NCBI GenBank assembly: GCA_963813555.1
Contig: CAWEZX010000002.1
Coordinates: 744,001-808,000 of the forward strand
DNA from: Roseiarcus sp963813555
Lineage (GTDB): Bacteria > Pseudomonadota > Alphaproteobacteria > Rhizobiales > Beijerinckiaceae
Reading direction: 5' to 3'
DNA length: 64,000 bases
Shown here: one piece after another, positions 42,826-51,401 of the stretch
Position numbering within the stretch: the first letter of the stretch is position 1
How the letters are laid out: every line of letters starts with the position of its first letter
Notes under the pieces: generated by a model
What the model was told of the DNA's origin: nothing
What the model saw: the letters and a program-made list of their open reading frames with translations, nothing else
The model's database searches: none
Position numbers and translations under genes: made by a program

Positions 42826-43697
42826 CCACAGTGAGTGAGGCCCGTTCCGGCAAGGGTCATCGGGACGAGAATTTTCCTGTCGCCTCTTGGCTTCTAAGCG
42901 AGCAGCGACGCGGTCCGATCCTCGCCTTCTATCGCTTCGTGCGTGCGGCCGACGACGTCGCCGATCATCCGACGCTTTCGCCAGAGACGAAGCTCAAGCT
43001 TCTCGACGATCTCGACGACGCGCTCTGCGGGCGCGGACCGCCGCCTGCCGAAGCCGAGCCTTTGAGGCTTGCGCTCGCCGAGCGCAGTTTAAGCCCGAAG
43101 CATGCCCTTGATCTGCTGAAGGCCTTTCGGCTCGACGCGCGAAAGAACCGTTACGCCAATTGGTCGGAGCTGATGGATTACTGCGCGCTGTCAGCGGCGC
43201 CCGTCGGCCGTTTCGTTCTCGACGTGCACGAAGAAGATCCGTCCATGTGGCCGGCCTCCGACGCTCTCTGCTCGGCGCTGCAGATCATCAATCATTTGCA
43301 GGATTGCGCTGAGGACTATAAGCGCCTCGATCGCGTTTACCTTCCGCTCGACACGCTTGCGGCGCATGGAGCTTCGGCGGAGATGCTCGACGCGCCGAAG
43401 TCGCCGCCGGCCTTGCGCGGCGCAATCGCTGATCTGGCCCGCCGCACAAGCGAACTCGCGGCGCGCGGCGGGGCGCTCATCCCGCAGATCAGGGACGTGC
43501 GGCTCGGCGCGGAGATCGCCGCGATCCACGCGCTCGCGCGGCGTCTCGCGCGCGATCTCGAGAGCCGCGATCCATTGAGCGAGCGGGTTCATCTCGGCAA
43601 GGCTGGCTTTGCGTGGGTCGGCGGCCTTGGCGCTGCGCGTTTCCTCGCCTCCGCGATGATGCGCATGGGGCGTGTGCGGGCGAAAGCGATCGCATGA
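42822..43697 (+). CDS. hpnC: hydroxysqualene synthase HpnC
   Basis: A 291-residue squalene/phytoene synthase fold protein. In known hopanoid producers HpnD makes presqualene diphosphate and HpnC converts it to hydroxysqualene. The two aspartate-rich sites are seen: FYRFVRAADDVADHPT and IINHLQDCAEDYKRLDRVYLP. ENFPVASWLLSEQRRGPILAFY is typical of HpnC. The ATG overlaps the hpnB stop. The longer open frame reaching back inside hpnB is not used. Confidence 0.92.
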   Translation: MTTVSEARSGKGHRDENFPVASWLLSEQRRGPILAFYRFVRAADDVADHPTLSPETKLKLLDDLDDALCGRGPPPAEAEPLRLALAERSLSPKHALDLLKAFRLDARKNRYANWSELMDYCALSAAPVGRFVLDVHEEDPSMWPASDALCSALQIINHLQDCAEDYKRLDRVYLPLDTLAAHGASAEMLDAPKSPPALRGAIADLARRTSELAARGGALIPQIRDVRLGAEIAAIHALARRLARDLESRDPLSERVHLGKAGFAWVGGLGAARFLASAMMRMGRVRAKAIA

Positions 43698-44518
43698 GCT
43701 CGCAGGCGGCGCCGGCGGCGCACAGTTCCTCCTTCTATACCGCCATGCGCGTCCTGCCGGAGCGTCGGCGCGAGGCGATGTTGGCGCTCTATGACTTCTG
43801 CCGGTCTGTCGACGACATCGCCGACGAGCGCGGGCCGGCGACAGCGGCTGAGCGCCTAGCCGCGCTGGAGCGTTGGCGCGCCGACATTGCGGCGATGTTC
43901 GCCGGACAGGCGCCTGCCCATCTCGCCGTCCTCGACGAGGCGACGCGCAGCTATCGTCTGGCCCGTGAGGATTTCGACGCCGTCATCGACGGCATGGCGA
44001 TGGACGCCGAGAGGGACATCCGCGCTCCAGACTGGGCGACCCTGGACCTCTATTGCGATCGCGTGGCGTCCGCCGTTGGCCGGCTTTCGGTGCGCATTTT
44101 CGGCCTGCCTCAGGAACCCGGCGAAGCGCTGGCCTACCATCTCGGGCGCGCGCTCCAACTCACCAACATCCTGCGCGACATCGACGAGGACGCGAGCGCC
44201 GGCCGGCTCTACCTGCCGCGCGAGGCGCTTGCGGCTGCGGGGGTGACGACCGACGAACCGCTGGCGGCGGCAGCGGACCCGAAGCTCACCCAGGCCTGCG
44301 TCGAGGTGGCCGCGCGCGCTCGCGGGCATTTCGAACAGGCGCACGCCATCATGGCGGCGGCGCCGCGAGCGGCGGTGAAAGCGCCGCGATTGATGGCCGT
44401 TGCATATGGCTCGATCCTCGACAGGATGCTGAAAGAGGGCTTCGCTCCGCCACGGCGGCGCGCGAGGGCGAGCCGGCTGCGCCTGCTCGGCGCTCTTCTG
44501 CGATACGGCATCCTGTGA
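43694..44518 (+). CDS. hpnD: presqualene diphosphate synthase HpnD
   Basis: A 274-residue squalene synthase-type enzyme that condenses two farnesyl diphosphates to presqualene diphosphate. The Asp-rich motifs are YDFCRSVDDIADERG and LTNILRDIDEDASAGRLYLP. SSSFYTAMRVLPERRREAMLALY is the usual HpnD opening. ATG 43694 overlaps hpnC by four bases; the GTGA at the end overlaps hpnE. It belongs to the first committed step of the hopanoid pathway on the cytoplasmic side of the membrane. Confidence 0.93.
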   Translation: MSSQAAPAAHSSSFYTAMRVLPERRREAMLALYDFCRSVDDIADERGPATAAERLAALERWRADIAAMFAGQAPAHLAVLDEATRSYRLAREDFDAVIDGMAMDAERDIRAPDWATLDLYCDRVASAVGRLSVRIFGLPQEPGEALAYHLGRALQLTNILRDIDEDASAGRLYLPREALAAAGVTTDEPLAAAADPKLTQACVEVAARARGHFEQAHAIMAAAPRAAVKAPRLMAVAYGSILDRMLKEGFAPPRRRARASRLRLLGALLRYGIL

Positions 44519-45804
44519 GCGCTGGCGCGGTCCATGTCATCGGCGCGGGAATCGCGGGCTTGAGCGCGGCGGTGCGTCTTGTCGACGTCGGGCGCAAGGT
44601 CGTTGTGCATGAGGCTGCGTCTTTCGCTGGCGGCCGTTGCCGGTCCTATCCTGATCCCACGCTGGGCGTCGTCATCGACAACGGCAACCATCTGCTGCTG
44701 TCAGGCAATCACGCTGCGCTCGACTATCTCGACCGGATCGGCGCGCGCGATACGCTGCACGATCCTGGCGCCGCGATCTTCGACTTCGCAGACCTCAAGA
44801 GCGGCGAGCGCTGGCGGCTCGATCTCAGCGAAGGCCGTATCCCGTGGTGGCTGTTCGATCGGAAGAAGCGCGTGCCGGGCGCCGCGCTCGGCGAGTATTT
44901 TGCCCCGCTCGGCGTCTTCATGAAGGGACGAAGCGTAACAGTCGGCGAGGCGATGGACTGCGGGGGACCACTTTATGAGCGACTCTGGCGTCCCTTCCTG
45001 ACCTCAGCGCTGAACACAGATCCCCCGGAAAGCTCCGCGACGCTAACCGCGGCTCTGTTGCGCGAGACTCTCGCCGCGGGAGGAAAGGCCTGCCACCCGC
45101 TCTTCGCCGGCCATGGGCTTGCTAACAGCTTCATCGATCCGGCGCTCGCGTTTCTCGCCGGACGGGGCTGTTCGGTTCGGTTCGGCGACCGCCTCCGGGC
45201 GATCCGTTTCGGGGGCGAGCGGGCCGTTGCGCTCGACTTTGACCGGGCGCAGCACGAGCTCAGCGCCGACGATGACGTGATCCTCAGTGTGCCCCCATGG
45301 ATCGCGAAGGACATTCTTCCGGGCCTGACAGCGCCAGACGAATTTCGCGGCATTCTCAATGTCCATTTCCACGTCAGCCCGCCTCGCGGGCAGCCGGCGA
45401 TCCTCGGCGTCGTCAACGCTGGGATCGAATGGCTGTTTGCTTTTCCGGACCGGCTCTCCGTCACGATCAGCAACGCTGATCGGCTCATCGACCGTGCGCG
45501 CGATGAACTTGCGGCCGAAATCTGGCGCGAGGCGGCGGCGCTGACTGGTCTTCCCCTCGACCTGCCGCCCTGGCAGATCGTCAAGGAAAAGCGCGCGACC
45601 TTTGCGGCGACCCCGGCGCAGAACGCCAAACGGCCGGGTTCGCGCACCCGATGGACGAATATTGTCCTCGCCGGCGACTGGGTTCAGACCGGCTTGCCCG
45701 CCACGATCGAAGGCGCGGTGCGTTCAGGCTATAAGTCCGCTTCAATCGTTATCGGGTCGGGCGCGGATGCGCCAAGACCCCGCGCCATGAGCCTTTCGCA
45801 ATGA
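44515..45804 (+). CDS. hpnE: hydroxysqualene dehydroxylase HpnE
   Basis: A 429-residue FAD amine-oxidase-fold reductase that turns hydroxysqualene into squalene. FAD motifs are VHVIGAGIAGLSAAVRLVDVG and VHEAASFAGGRCRSYPDP; IDNGNHLLLSGNHAALDYL and IVLAGDWVQTGLPATIEGAVRSGYKSA are characteristic of HpnE. The start is a GTG at 44515 overlapping the hpnD stop, as expected for a coupled operon; the frame continuing upstream lies inside hpnD. The stop overlaps the cyclase start. Confidence 0.92.
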   Translation: MSAGAVHVIGAGIAGLSAAVRLVDVGRKVVVHEAASFAGGRCRSYPDPTLGVVIDNGNHLLLSGNHAALDYLDRIGARDTLHDPGAAIFDFADLKSGERWRLDLSEGRIPWWLFDRKKRVPGAALGEYFAPLGVFMKGRSVTVGEAMDCGGPLYERLWRPFLTSALNTDPPESSATLTAALLRETLAAGGKACHPLFAGHGLANSFIDPALAFLAGRGCSVRFGDRLRAIRFGGERAVALDFDRAQHELSADDDVILSVPPWIAKDILPGLTAPDEFRGILNVHFHVSPPRGQPAILGVVNAGIEWLFAFPDRLSVTISNADRLIDRARDELAAEIWREAAALTGLPLDLPPWQIVKEKRATFAATPAQNAKRPGSRTRWTNIVLAGDWVQTGLPATIEGAVRSGYKSASIVIGSGADAPRPRAMSLSQ

Positions 45805-47777
45805 ATATCGCTCTCGACCATACTCAAGACCCGCCGTCGCCGGAGGCGCTGGAGCGTCACATCTCGAGCGCGGCGAAAGCGTTGCTGGCTAGTCAACACG
45901 ATGACGGCCATTGGTGTTTCGAACTCGAGGCCGATGCGACGATTCCAGCCGAATACGTGCTGCTGAGGCATTTTCGCGGCGAAAAGCCCGATCTCGAACT
46001 CGAGCGCCTGATTGCCGTCTATCTTCGGCGCGTTCAGGGCGATCATGGCGGCTGGGCACTCGTTCACGCAGGCCCGTTCGACATGAGCGCGAGCGTCAAG
46101 GCCTATTTTGCGCTTAAGATGATCGGCGACGATCCCGAGGCGCCGCACATGCGCCGCGCGCGTGAAGCGATTCTTAGCCACGGCGGCGCGGCCAAAAGCA
46201 ATGTCTTCACCCGCTTCCTGCTCGCGCTCTACGAGGCCATTCCCTGGCGCGGCGTGCCGACCATGCCGGTCGAGATCATGCTCCTGCCGCGCTGGTTTCC
46301 GTTCCATATCGACAAGGTTTCCTATTGGGCGCGCACAGTGATGGTCCCGCTGCTCGTGCTGCAGGCGCTGAAGCCGCGCCCCGCCAATCCGCGCGGCGTC
46401 AACATCGCGGAGCTGTTCGTCGCGCCGCCTGAGACGGTGCGCGAATGGCCAAAGGGCGCGCATCAGGCGTGGCTCGGGGTGAAGATCTTCGGCGCGGTCG
46501 ACTGGCTGCTCAAACGCGTCGAGCCCTTGTTCCCGGCCTCCTTGCGCCGCCGAGCGATTGACGCCGCCGAGGCTTTCGTGACCGAGCGCCTTAACGGCGA
46601 GGACGGCCTGGGCGCGATCTATCCCGCCATGGCCAACGCCGTGCTGATGTATGACGCGCTCGGCTATCCACCCGACCATCCTTCTCTGGTCACTGCGCGC
46701 CGGTCGATCGAGAAGCTGCTCGTCGTTCGCAAGGACGAGGCTTATTGCCAGCCCTGCCTGTCCCCGGTTTGGGATACCGCGCTCGTCGCCCACGCGCTGC
46801 TCGAAGCCGGGGGTGAAGCTGGCGCTGAGCCCGTGCGCGCGGCGCTCGAATGGCTCAAGCCGCTCCAGGTGCTCGACGTCAAGGGCGATTGGGCGGTCCG
46901 GCGTCCGGACGTCCGCCCTGGCGGTTGGGCGTTCCAATACGCCAACCCGCACTATCCCGATCTCGATGACACCGCGGTGGTGGCGATGGCGATGGACCGC
47001 GCGGATCGCGGCGGCGTAACCGGAACTCCCGACGCCCATTCGCCAGCCATCGCCCGGGCGCGCGAGTGGATCGAGGGACTGCAGAGCCGCAACGGCGCAT
47101 GGGCCGCCTTCGACGCCGACAACACCTACCACTACCTCAATCACATTCCGTTCGCCGATCATGGCGCGCTGCTCGACCCGCCGACCGCGGACGTCACCGC
47201 ACGCTGCGTCTCGATGCTCGCTCAGCTTGGCGAAACGCGTGCGACGAGCCCAGTTCTGGCGCGCGGGATCGAAGCGCTCTTGGCCGATCAGAAGAAGGAC
47301 GGAAGCTGGTTCGGCCGCTGGGGCATGAACTACATTTACGGAACCTGGTCGGCGCTATGCGCGCTAACGATTGCCGGCCAGGACCCGCAATCGGAGCCTA
47401 TGCGCCGGGCTGTCGCGTGGCTTGAGCGGATTCAGAATCCGGACGGCGGCTGGGGGGAGAGTGGCGGCAGCTACAAGCTCGACTATAAAGGTTACGAACC
47501 CGCGCCAAGCACCGCTTCGCAGACCGCCTGGGCGCTGCTTGGGCTGATGGCGGCGGGCGAGGCCGATCATCCTGCGGTCGCCCGCGGAATCACCTATCTC
47601 GCCGCGACGCAAGGCGAGGACGGCTTCTGGAGCGAGCCGTTCCACACGGCAACGGGTTTTCCGCGCGTCTTCTATTTGCGCTATCACGGCTATTCCAAGT
47701 TTTTCCCCCTATGGGCGATGGCTCGCTATCGCAATCTCAAGCGCGGCAACAGCCGAGAGGTGGCGTTCGGGATGTGA
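45801..47777 (+). CDS. hpnF: squalene-hopene cyclase
   Basis: A 658-residue squalene-hopene cyclase (also called shc), which folds squalene into hopene and diplopterol at the membrane. The catalytic acid motif is DLDD at 387-390 within YPDLDDTAVVAMAM. QW repeats are seen, such as QDDGHWCFELEA, QGDHGGWALVH, QNPDGGWGES and QGEDGFWSEPF. Length is normal. The ATG overlaps the hpnE stop. It ends the hpn operon here; hpnG and hpnH, which extend the side chain, do not follow and must lie elsewhere if present. Confidence 0.95.
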   Translation: MNIALDHTQDPPSPEALERHISSAAKALLASQHDDGHWCFELEADATIPAEYVLLRHFRGEKPDLELERLIAVYLRRVQGDHGGWALVHAGPFDMSASVKAYFALKMIGDDPEAPHMRRAREAILSHGGAAKSNVFTRFLLALYEAIPWRGVPTMPVEIMLLPRWFPFHIDKVSYWARTVMVPLLVLQALKPRPANPRGVNIAELFVAPPETVREWPKGAHQAWLGVKIFGAVDWLLKRVEPLFPASLRRRAIDAAEAFVTERLNGEDGLGAIYPAMANAVLMYDALGYPPDHPSLVTARRSIEKLLVVRKDEAYCQPCLSPVWDTALVAHALLEAGGEAGAEPVRAALEWLKPLQVLDVKGDWAVRRPDVRPGGWAFQYANPHYPDLDDTAVVAMAMDRADRGGVTGTPDAHSPAIARAREWIEGLQSRNGAWAAFDADNTYHYLNHIPFADHGALLDPPTADVTARCVSMLAQLGETRATSPVLARGIEALLADQKKDGSWFGRWGMNYIYGTWSALCALTIAGQDPQSEPMRRAVAWLERIQNPDGGWGESGGSYKLDYKGYEPAPSTASQTAWALLGLMAAGEADHPAVARGITYLAATQGEDGFWSEPFHTATGFPRVFYLRYHGYSKFFPLWAMARYRNLKRGNSREVAFGM

Positions 47778-47956
47778 GGATTCGCGGCATTGCGCTCCGC
47801 TGACCGCGCAACGATCCCACCCTCATGGATACATGAAATCAAGGCGACTTGGCCGTCGCAGTCCGGTCATATATAGTCCGCATTTCCGTCACGCCTATGG
47901 ATAAGAGGCGGCCTCCGCTGACCCGATCAGCGGGCATTGTGGGGATCTTTCACCGA

Positions 47957-49105
47957 ATGCAAAAGAACATCAAGGTGGCCATCGCCGGGGTCGGCAATTG
48001 CGCCAGCGCGCTGGTGCAAGGCGTGGAATATTACCGAAGCCGCCGCAACGCGGCGCTCGATGGCGTCATGCGCCAGACCGTCGGCGGCTATCGCGCGAGC
48101 GACGTCGAGTTCGTCTCCGCTTTCGACGTCGACCGTCGTAAGGTCGGGCGGCCGCTTGAGGAGGCGATCTTCGCCAAGCCCAATAACACGCGCGTGTTCC
48201 AGAGTTCGCTGCCCGTGTCGAACGTGGTGGTCCAGATGGGACCGCAGTTCGACGGCGTGGCGGCGCATATGGCCGACTACGACGACGACGTCGCCTTCCG
48301 TCCGGCCGACCTCGAGCCGACCGATATTGAGGAGGCTTTGCGCAAGTCCGGAGCCGAAGTGCTGCTGTGCTATCTGCCGGTCGGATCCGAAAAAGCCGTC
48401 AAGCATTACGCGGAAGCCTGCCTGAAAGCGGGCGTCGCGATGGTCAATTGCGTGCCTGTTTTCCTCGCCTCCGATCCCGAATGGGCGAAAAAGTTCACCG
48501 ACGCCGGCTTGCCCATCGTCGGCGACGACATCAAGAGCCAGGTTGGCGCGACCATCGTGCATCGCTCGCTGGCGCGCCTGTTCGCCGACCGCGGCGTCGC
48601 TCTCGATCGGACCTACCAGCTCAACACCGCGGGCAACACCGACTTCCTCAACATGCTGGAGCGCAAGCGCCTCAAGTCGAAGAAGCTTTCGAAGACGGAA
48701 TCCGTCCAGTCGCAGCTCGACGAGCGGCTCGACGACGCGGACATCCACGTCGGTCCGTCCGACTACATTCCTTGGCAGCATGACAATAAGATCGCCTTTA
48801 TCCGTCTGGAGGGACGCGGCTTTGGCGACGCGCCGCTAGAGATCGAACTCAGGCTGTCCGTGCAGGATTCCTCGAACAGCGCCGGCGTCGTCCTCGACGC
48901 TTTGCGTTGCGCCAAGCTGGGATTGGACCGCGGCCTAGGAGGACCGCTCGAAGCCCCGTCCTCGTATTATATGAAAACTCCGCCACGCCAGTTCCGCGAC
49001 AGCGTTGCGCGCGACGCCTGCAATGCGTTCATTGACGGCGAGCCGTTCGATCTCCCCGGAGAGGCGCCCAAGAGCGTAAGGGTTGCGGGCGGCGGCCGCT
49101 CATAG
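47957..49105 (+). CDS. ino1: myo-inositol-1(3)-phosphate synthase
   Basis: A 382-residue enzyme that makes inositol-3-phosphate from glucose-6-phosphate with bound NAD. It starts MQKNIKVAIAGVGNCASALVQGVEYY, the Rossmann motif of the bacterial/actinobacterial-type enzyme. GDDIKSQVGATIVHRSLARLF and LNTAGNTDFLNMLE carry the active-site lysine region, and KIAFIRLEGRGFGDAPLEIELRLSVQDSSNSAGVVLDALRCAK the conserved C-terminal core. The ATG at 47957 is preferred to an upstream ATG at 47897. It lies 179 bp after the cyclase and heads a run of six tightly spaced genes. Inositol synthesis is uncommon in this bacterial group. Confidence 0.9.
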   Translation: MQKNIKVAIAGVGNCASALVQGVEYYRSRRNAALDGVMRQTVGGYRASDVEFVSAFDVDRRKVGRPLEEAIFAKPNNTRVFQSSLPVSNVVVQMGPQFDGVAAHMADYDDDVAFRPADLEPTDIEEALRKSGAEVLLCYLPVGSEKAVKHYAEACLKAGVAMVNCVPVFLASDPEWAKKFTDAGLPIVGDDIKSQVGATIVHRSLARLFADRGVALDRTYQLNTAGNTDFLNMLERKRLKSKKLSKTESVQSQLDERLDDADIHVGPSDYIPWQHDNKIAFIRLEGRGFGDAPLEIELRLSVQDSSNSAGVVLDALRCAKLGLDRGLGGPLEAPSSYYMKTPPRQFRDSVARDACNAFIDGEPFDLPGEAPKSVRVAGGGRS

Positions 49106-49824
49106 TGCAAGCAATCGAAACGGTGCTGTTTGATTTCGGCGGCACGCTCAACTCCGACGGAGTGGCGTGGAAGGAGCGCTTCCACGCCCTTTATCGAGCG
49201 GAAGGACTTGAGGTTTCCGCCGAGGCTTTCGCGCCGGCCTTCTATGCCGCCGATGACGCGCTTGTCGGCGCGCTTGCGCCGTCAACCGGCCTCAAGGAGA
49301 CAGTCAACTCGTTGGCCGCCAATCTCGAGGCCGAACTGGCGCGCCGCGGCGGCGGAACCGGCGAGGGGCAAATCGATGTTGCTCGTGGGCGGCGCGTCGC
49401 CTCGCGCTTCCTGTCAGAAATGTCCGCCGCCTTTGCCCGCAATCGGCCGGTCCTTGAGGCGCTCGGCGAACGCTATCGGCTCGGCGTGGTGTCGAACTTC
49501 TATGGCAATCTCGAAGCGGCCTGCGAAAGCTCGGGTCTCGCTCCTTTGTTCGGGGTCATGACGGATAGCCAGCGCGTCGGCGCGGAAAAGCCAGAGCCAG
49601 CGATTTTCCAGGCCGCTCTTGCGGCGCTTGAGGCTTCGCCGGAGACGACGGTGATGGTCGGCAATTCCTTGCGCCGCGACTGCGAGGGCGCGCGGCGATC
49701 TGGCATGGGCTTCATCTGGATCGCGCCTGAACACGTTCAAGCCGCCGAACGCGACTTCGCCGCGGACCGGTCCGTTCTCGCCGCCGTGACGGAACTGCCA
49801 GATATCCTCGGCGTTCTGACATGA
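49105..49824 (+). CDS. HAD-family hydrolase
   Basis: A 239-residue haloacid-dehalogenase-superfamily protein. Motif 1 is LFDFGGTLNSDG (nucleophile Asp retained, but the second Asp of the phosphatase DxD is Gly), motif 2 is in LGVVSNFYGN, motif 3 in RVGAEKPEPAIFQAAL and motif 4 in VMVGNSLRRDCEGARRSGM. The Gly may weaken ordinary phosphatase action. GTG at 49105 overlaps the ino1 stop by one base and the stop overlaps the next gene by four, so it is coupled in the cluster. It may dephosphorylate an inositol phosphate or a later intermediate. Confidence 0.8.
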   Translation: MQAIETVLFDFGGTLNSDGVAWKERFHALYRAEGLEVSAEAFAPAFYAADDALVGALAPSTGLKETVNSLAANLEAELARRGGGTGEGQIDVARGRRVASRFLSEMSAAFARNRPVLEALGERYRLGVVSNFYGNLEAACESSGLAPLFGVMTDSQRVGAEKPEPAIFQAALAALEASPETTVMVGNSLRRDCEGARRSGMGFIWIAPEHVQAAERDFAADRSVLAAVTELPDILGVLT

Positions 49825-50549
49825 CGGCTCCGCCAGAATCACTCGCCCTGCGCGGAGGCGTCATCGCCGCCGGTCATGGGACAAGGCTACGGGCGGATGG
49901 CTATCGCGTCAGCAAGCCGATGACGCCGGTCGGCGGACGGCCCCTCATCGGCCACGCCCTTGATCGCTTTCGCGCGGTCGGCGTTCGTCGAGCGACCGTC
50001 ATCATCAACGAGGGGAGCGACGATTGCCGGCATTGGCTCGGCGGTCACGGTCACGGCTTGGATCTCGATCTCATCGTTCGCACCACTCCGTCATCGTATG
50101 CGAGCTTTGAACTTGTCGCCGACAGGCTTGCCGGCGCGCCGGCGGTGATCACAACGGTGGACGCTGTCATGCCCGTCGACGCCTTTCAGCATTTCGTACA
50201 CTCGGCGGCCAGCTTTCCGGATGATGCGGTCGTGCTCGGTCTGACCGGTCATGTCGATGACGACAATCCGTTGTGGGCGACCCTGGATCAGGACGGGCGC
50301 ATTCGGCGACTCGGCGGCGCTCAAGGCCGCCATGTTACGGCCGGTCTCTACTGGCTTCCGGCCCACAAGGGCGCAGCGCCTGCGGCCCGCTTCGACCGCT
50401 TGCGCGATTATCTCACATGGCTGGTCGACGAGGGCCGCCCAGTCTATGGAGTCGACCTGCCGCTGGTGTTCGACATCGATCGGGCGCACGACGTGGAGGC
50501 CGCCGAGCAGGCCGAATTCCGCCGCTTGCGTGAGAATGCTGGCGCATGA
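49821..50549 (+). CDS. nucleotidyltransferase (sugar- or inositol-phosphate type)
   Basis: A 242-residue nucleotidyltransferase-fold (GT-A-like) protein. It begins GGVIAAGHGTRLRADGYRVSKPMTPVGGRPLIGHALDRF, the standard NTP-binding GxGTR...KP motif of GlmU/RfbA/MobA-like enzymes. VITTVDAVMPVDAFQHFV holds the metal Asp. No second domain. In archaea such domains make CDP-inositol from inositol-1-phosphate, so after ino1 a CDP-cyclitol role is reasonable. It is overlapped on both sides by its neighbours. Substrate unproven. Confidence 0.78.
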   Translation: MTAPPESLALRGGVIAAGHGTRLRADGYRVSKPMTPVGGRPLIGHALDRFRAVGVRRATVIINEGSDDCRHWLGGHGHGLDLDLIVRTTPSSYASFELVADRLAGAPAVITTVDAVMPVDAFQHFVHSAASFPDDAVVLGLTGHVDDDNPLWATLDQDGRIRRLGGAQGRHVTAGLYWLPAHKGAAPAARFDRLRDYLTWLVDEGRPVYGVDLPLVFDIDRAHDVEAAEQAEFRRLRENAGA

Positions 50550-51397
50550 ACACGGGCCTTACCTGCGTGGGCGTCTTGCGCGAGCCCGCCCACTCGCCCG
50601 GGCGTATCGATGATGACGCCGCGATCATGAGACGCGTCGGCGAGGCTTTGGCGGAGCGGGGCTTCAGCGTCGAATTGGTCGCCGCCGACGCGGTGATTGA
50701 AGCGCATTTGGCCAATGTGTTCGTTATGTGCGAGCGCGGAATGGCTCTGGATCGCCTGGCGGCGATGGAGAAGGCGGGCTCGATTGTCGTCAACGCGCCG
50801 GCCGCCATTCGCAACACCTACCGCCATCGTATGGTCGAACTGTTCGCGCGCCATCGCGTGTCGGCGCCCGTCAGCTGGATTGTCGCCACCGACGCGAACA
50901 AGCCGCGGCCGGCCGATTGCGCCTGGGTCAAGCGCTACGATTTCCACGCGACGCAAACCGACGATGTCCTCTACGCGGCATCCGAAGTCGGATGGCGCGA
51001 CGCGCTACACCGCTTCGCCGAGCGCGACATTCCGTTCGTCATCGCGCAAGAGCATGTGACGGGCGATCTGGTCAAATTCTACGGCGTGCGGAATGGCGCG
51101 GGGACAAAGAACGCCAATTGGTTCCAATGGTTCTACCATCGTGACAAGGGAATGTTGGGTCATTCATTCGATCCGGCTCGCTTGAGCAAAGCCGGACTCG
51201 ACGCGGCCGCCGCGCTCGGACTGGAAATCTTCGGCGGCGACGCTGTCATTAAGCCCAACGGCGAGCCGATGATCATCGACCTCAATGCATGGCCGAGCTA
51301 CGCGCTCTACCGCGATCGCGCCGCGCAGGCGATCGCCGATTGCCTGACCGAGCGCTTCCAGCGGCGCCCTCGCTTGGTCGCCTCAACAAGGAATTGA
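50546..51397 (+). CDS. ATP-grasp protein (RimK- or ITPK-like)
   Basis: A 283-residue protein with ATP-grasp features. The first 90 residues form a preATP-grasp-like region ending KAGSIVVNAPAAIRNTYRHRMVELFARHRV, as in RimK-type ligases. The metal and ATP end is AALGLEIFGGDAVIKPNGEPMIIDLNAWPSYALYRD, where Asp, Asp and Asn are the Mg ligands. The IDLNAWPSY ending resembles inositol tris-phosphate kinases of the ITPK group as well as RimK. It could join an amino acid to an amine or phosphorylate an inositol phosphate. It overlaps the nucleotidyltransferase by four bases and is four bases from the aminotransferase. Confidence 0.7.
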   Translation: MNTGLTCVGVLREPAHSPGRIDDDAAIMRRVGEALAERGFSVELVAADAVIEAHLANVFVMCERGMALDRLAAMEKAGSIVVNAPAAIRNTYRHRMVELFARHRVSAPVSWIVATDANKPRPADCAWVKRYDFHATQTDDVLYAASEVGWRDALHRFAERDIPFVIAQEHVTGDLVKFYGVRNGAGTKNANWFQWFYHRDKGMLGHSFDPARLSKAGLDAAAALGLEIFGGDAVIKPNGEPMIIDLNAWPSYALYRDRAAQAIADCLTERFQRRPRLVASTRN

Positions 51398-51401
51398 TCT
51401 G

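Noticed and set aside
45729..47162. Long minus-strand frame opposite squalene-hopene cyclase.
   Set aside because: Shadow of a high-GC gene; the cyclase on the other strand has all QW and DxDD motifs.
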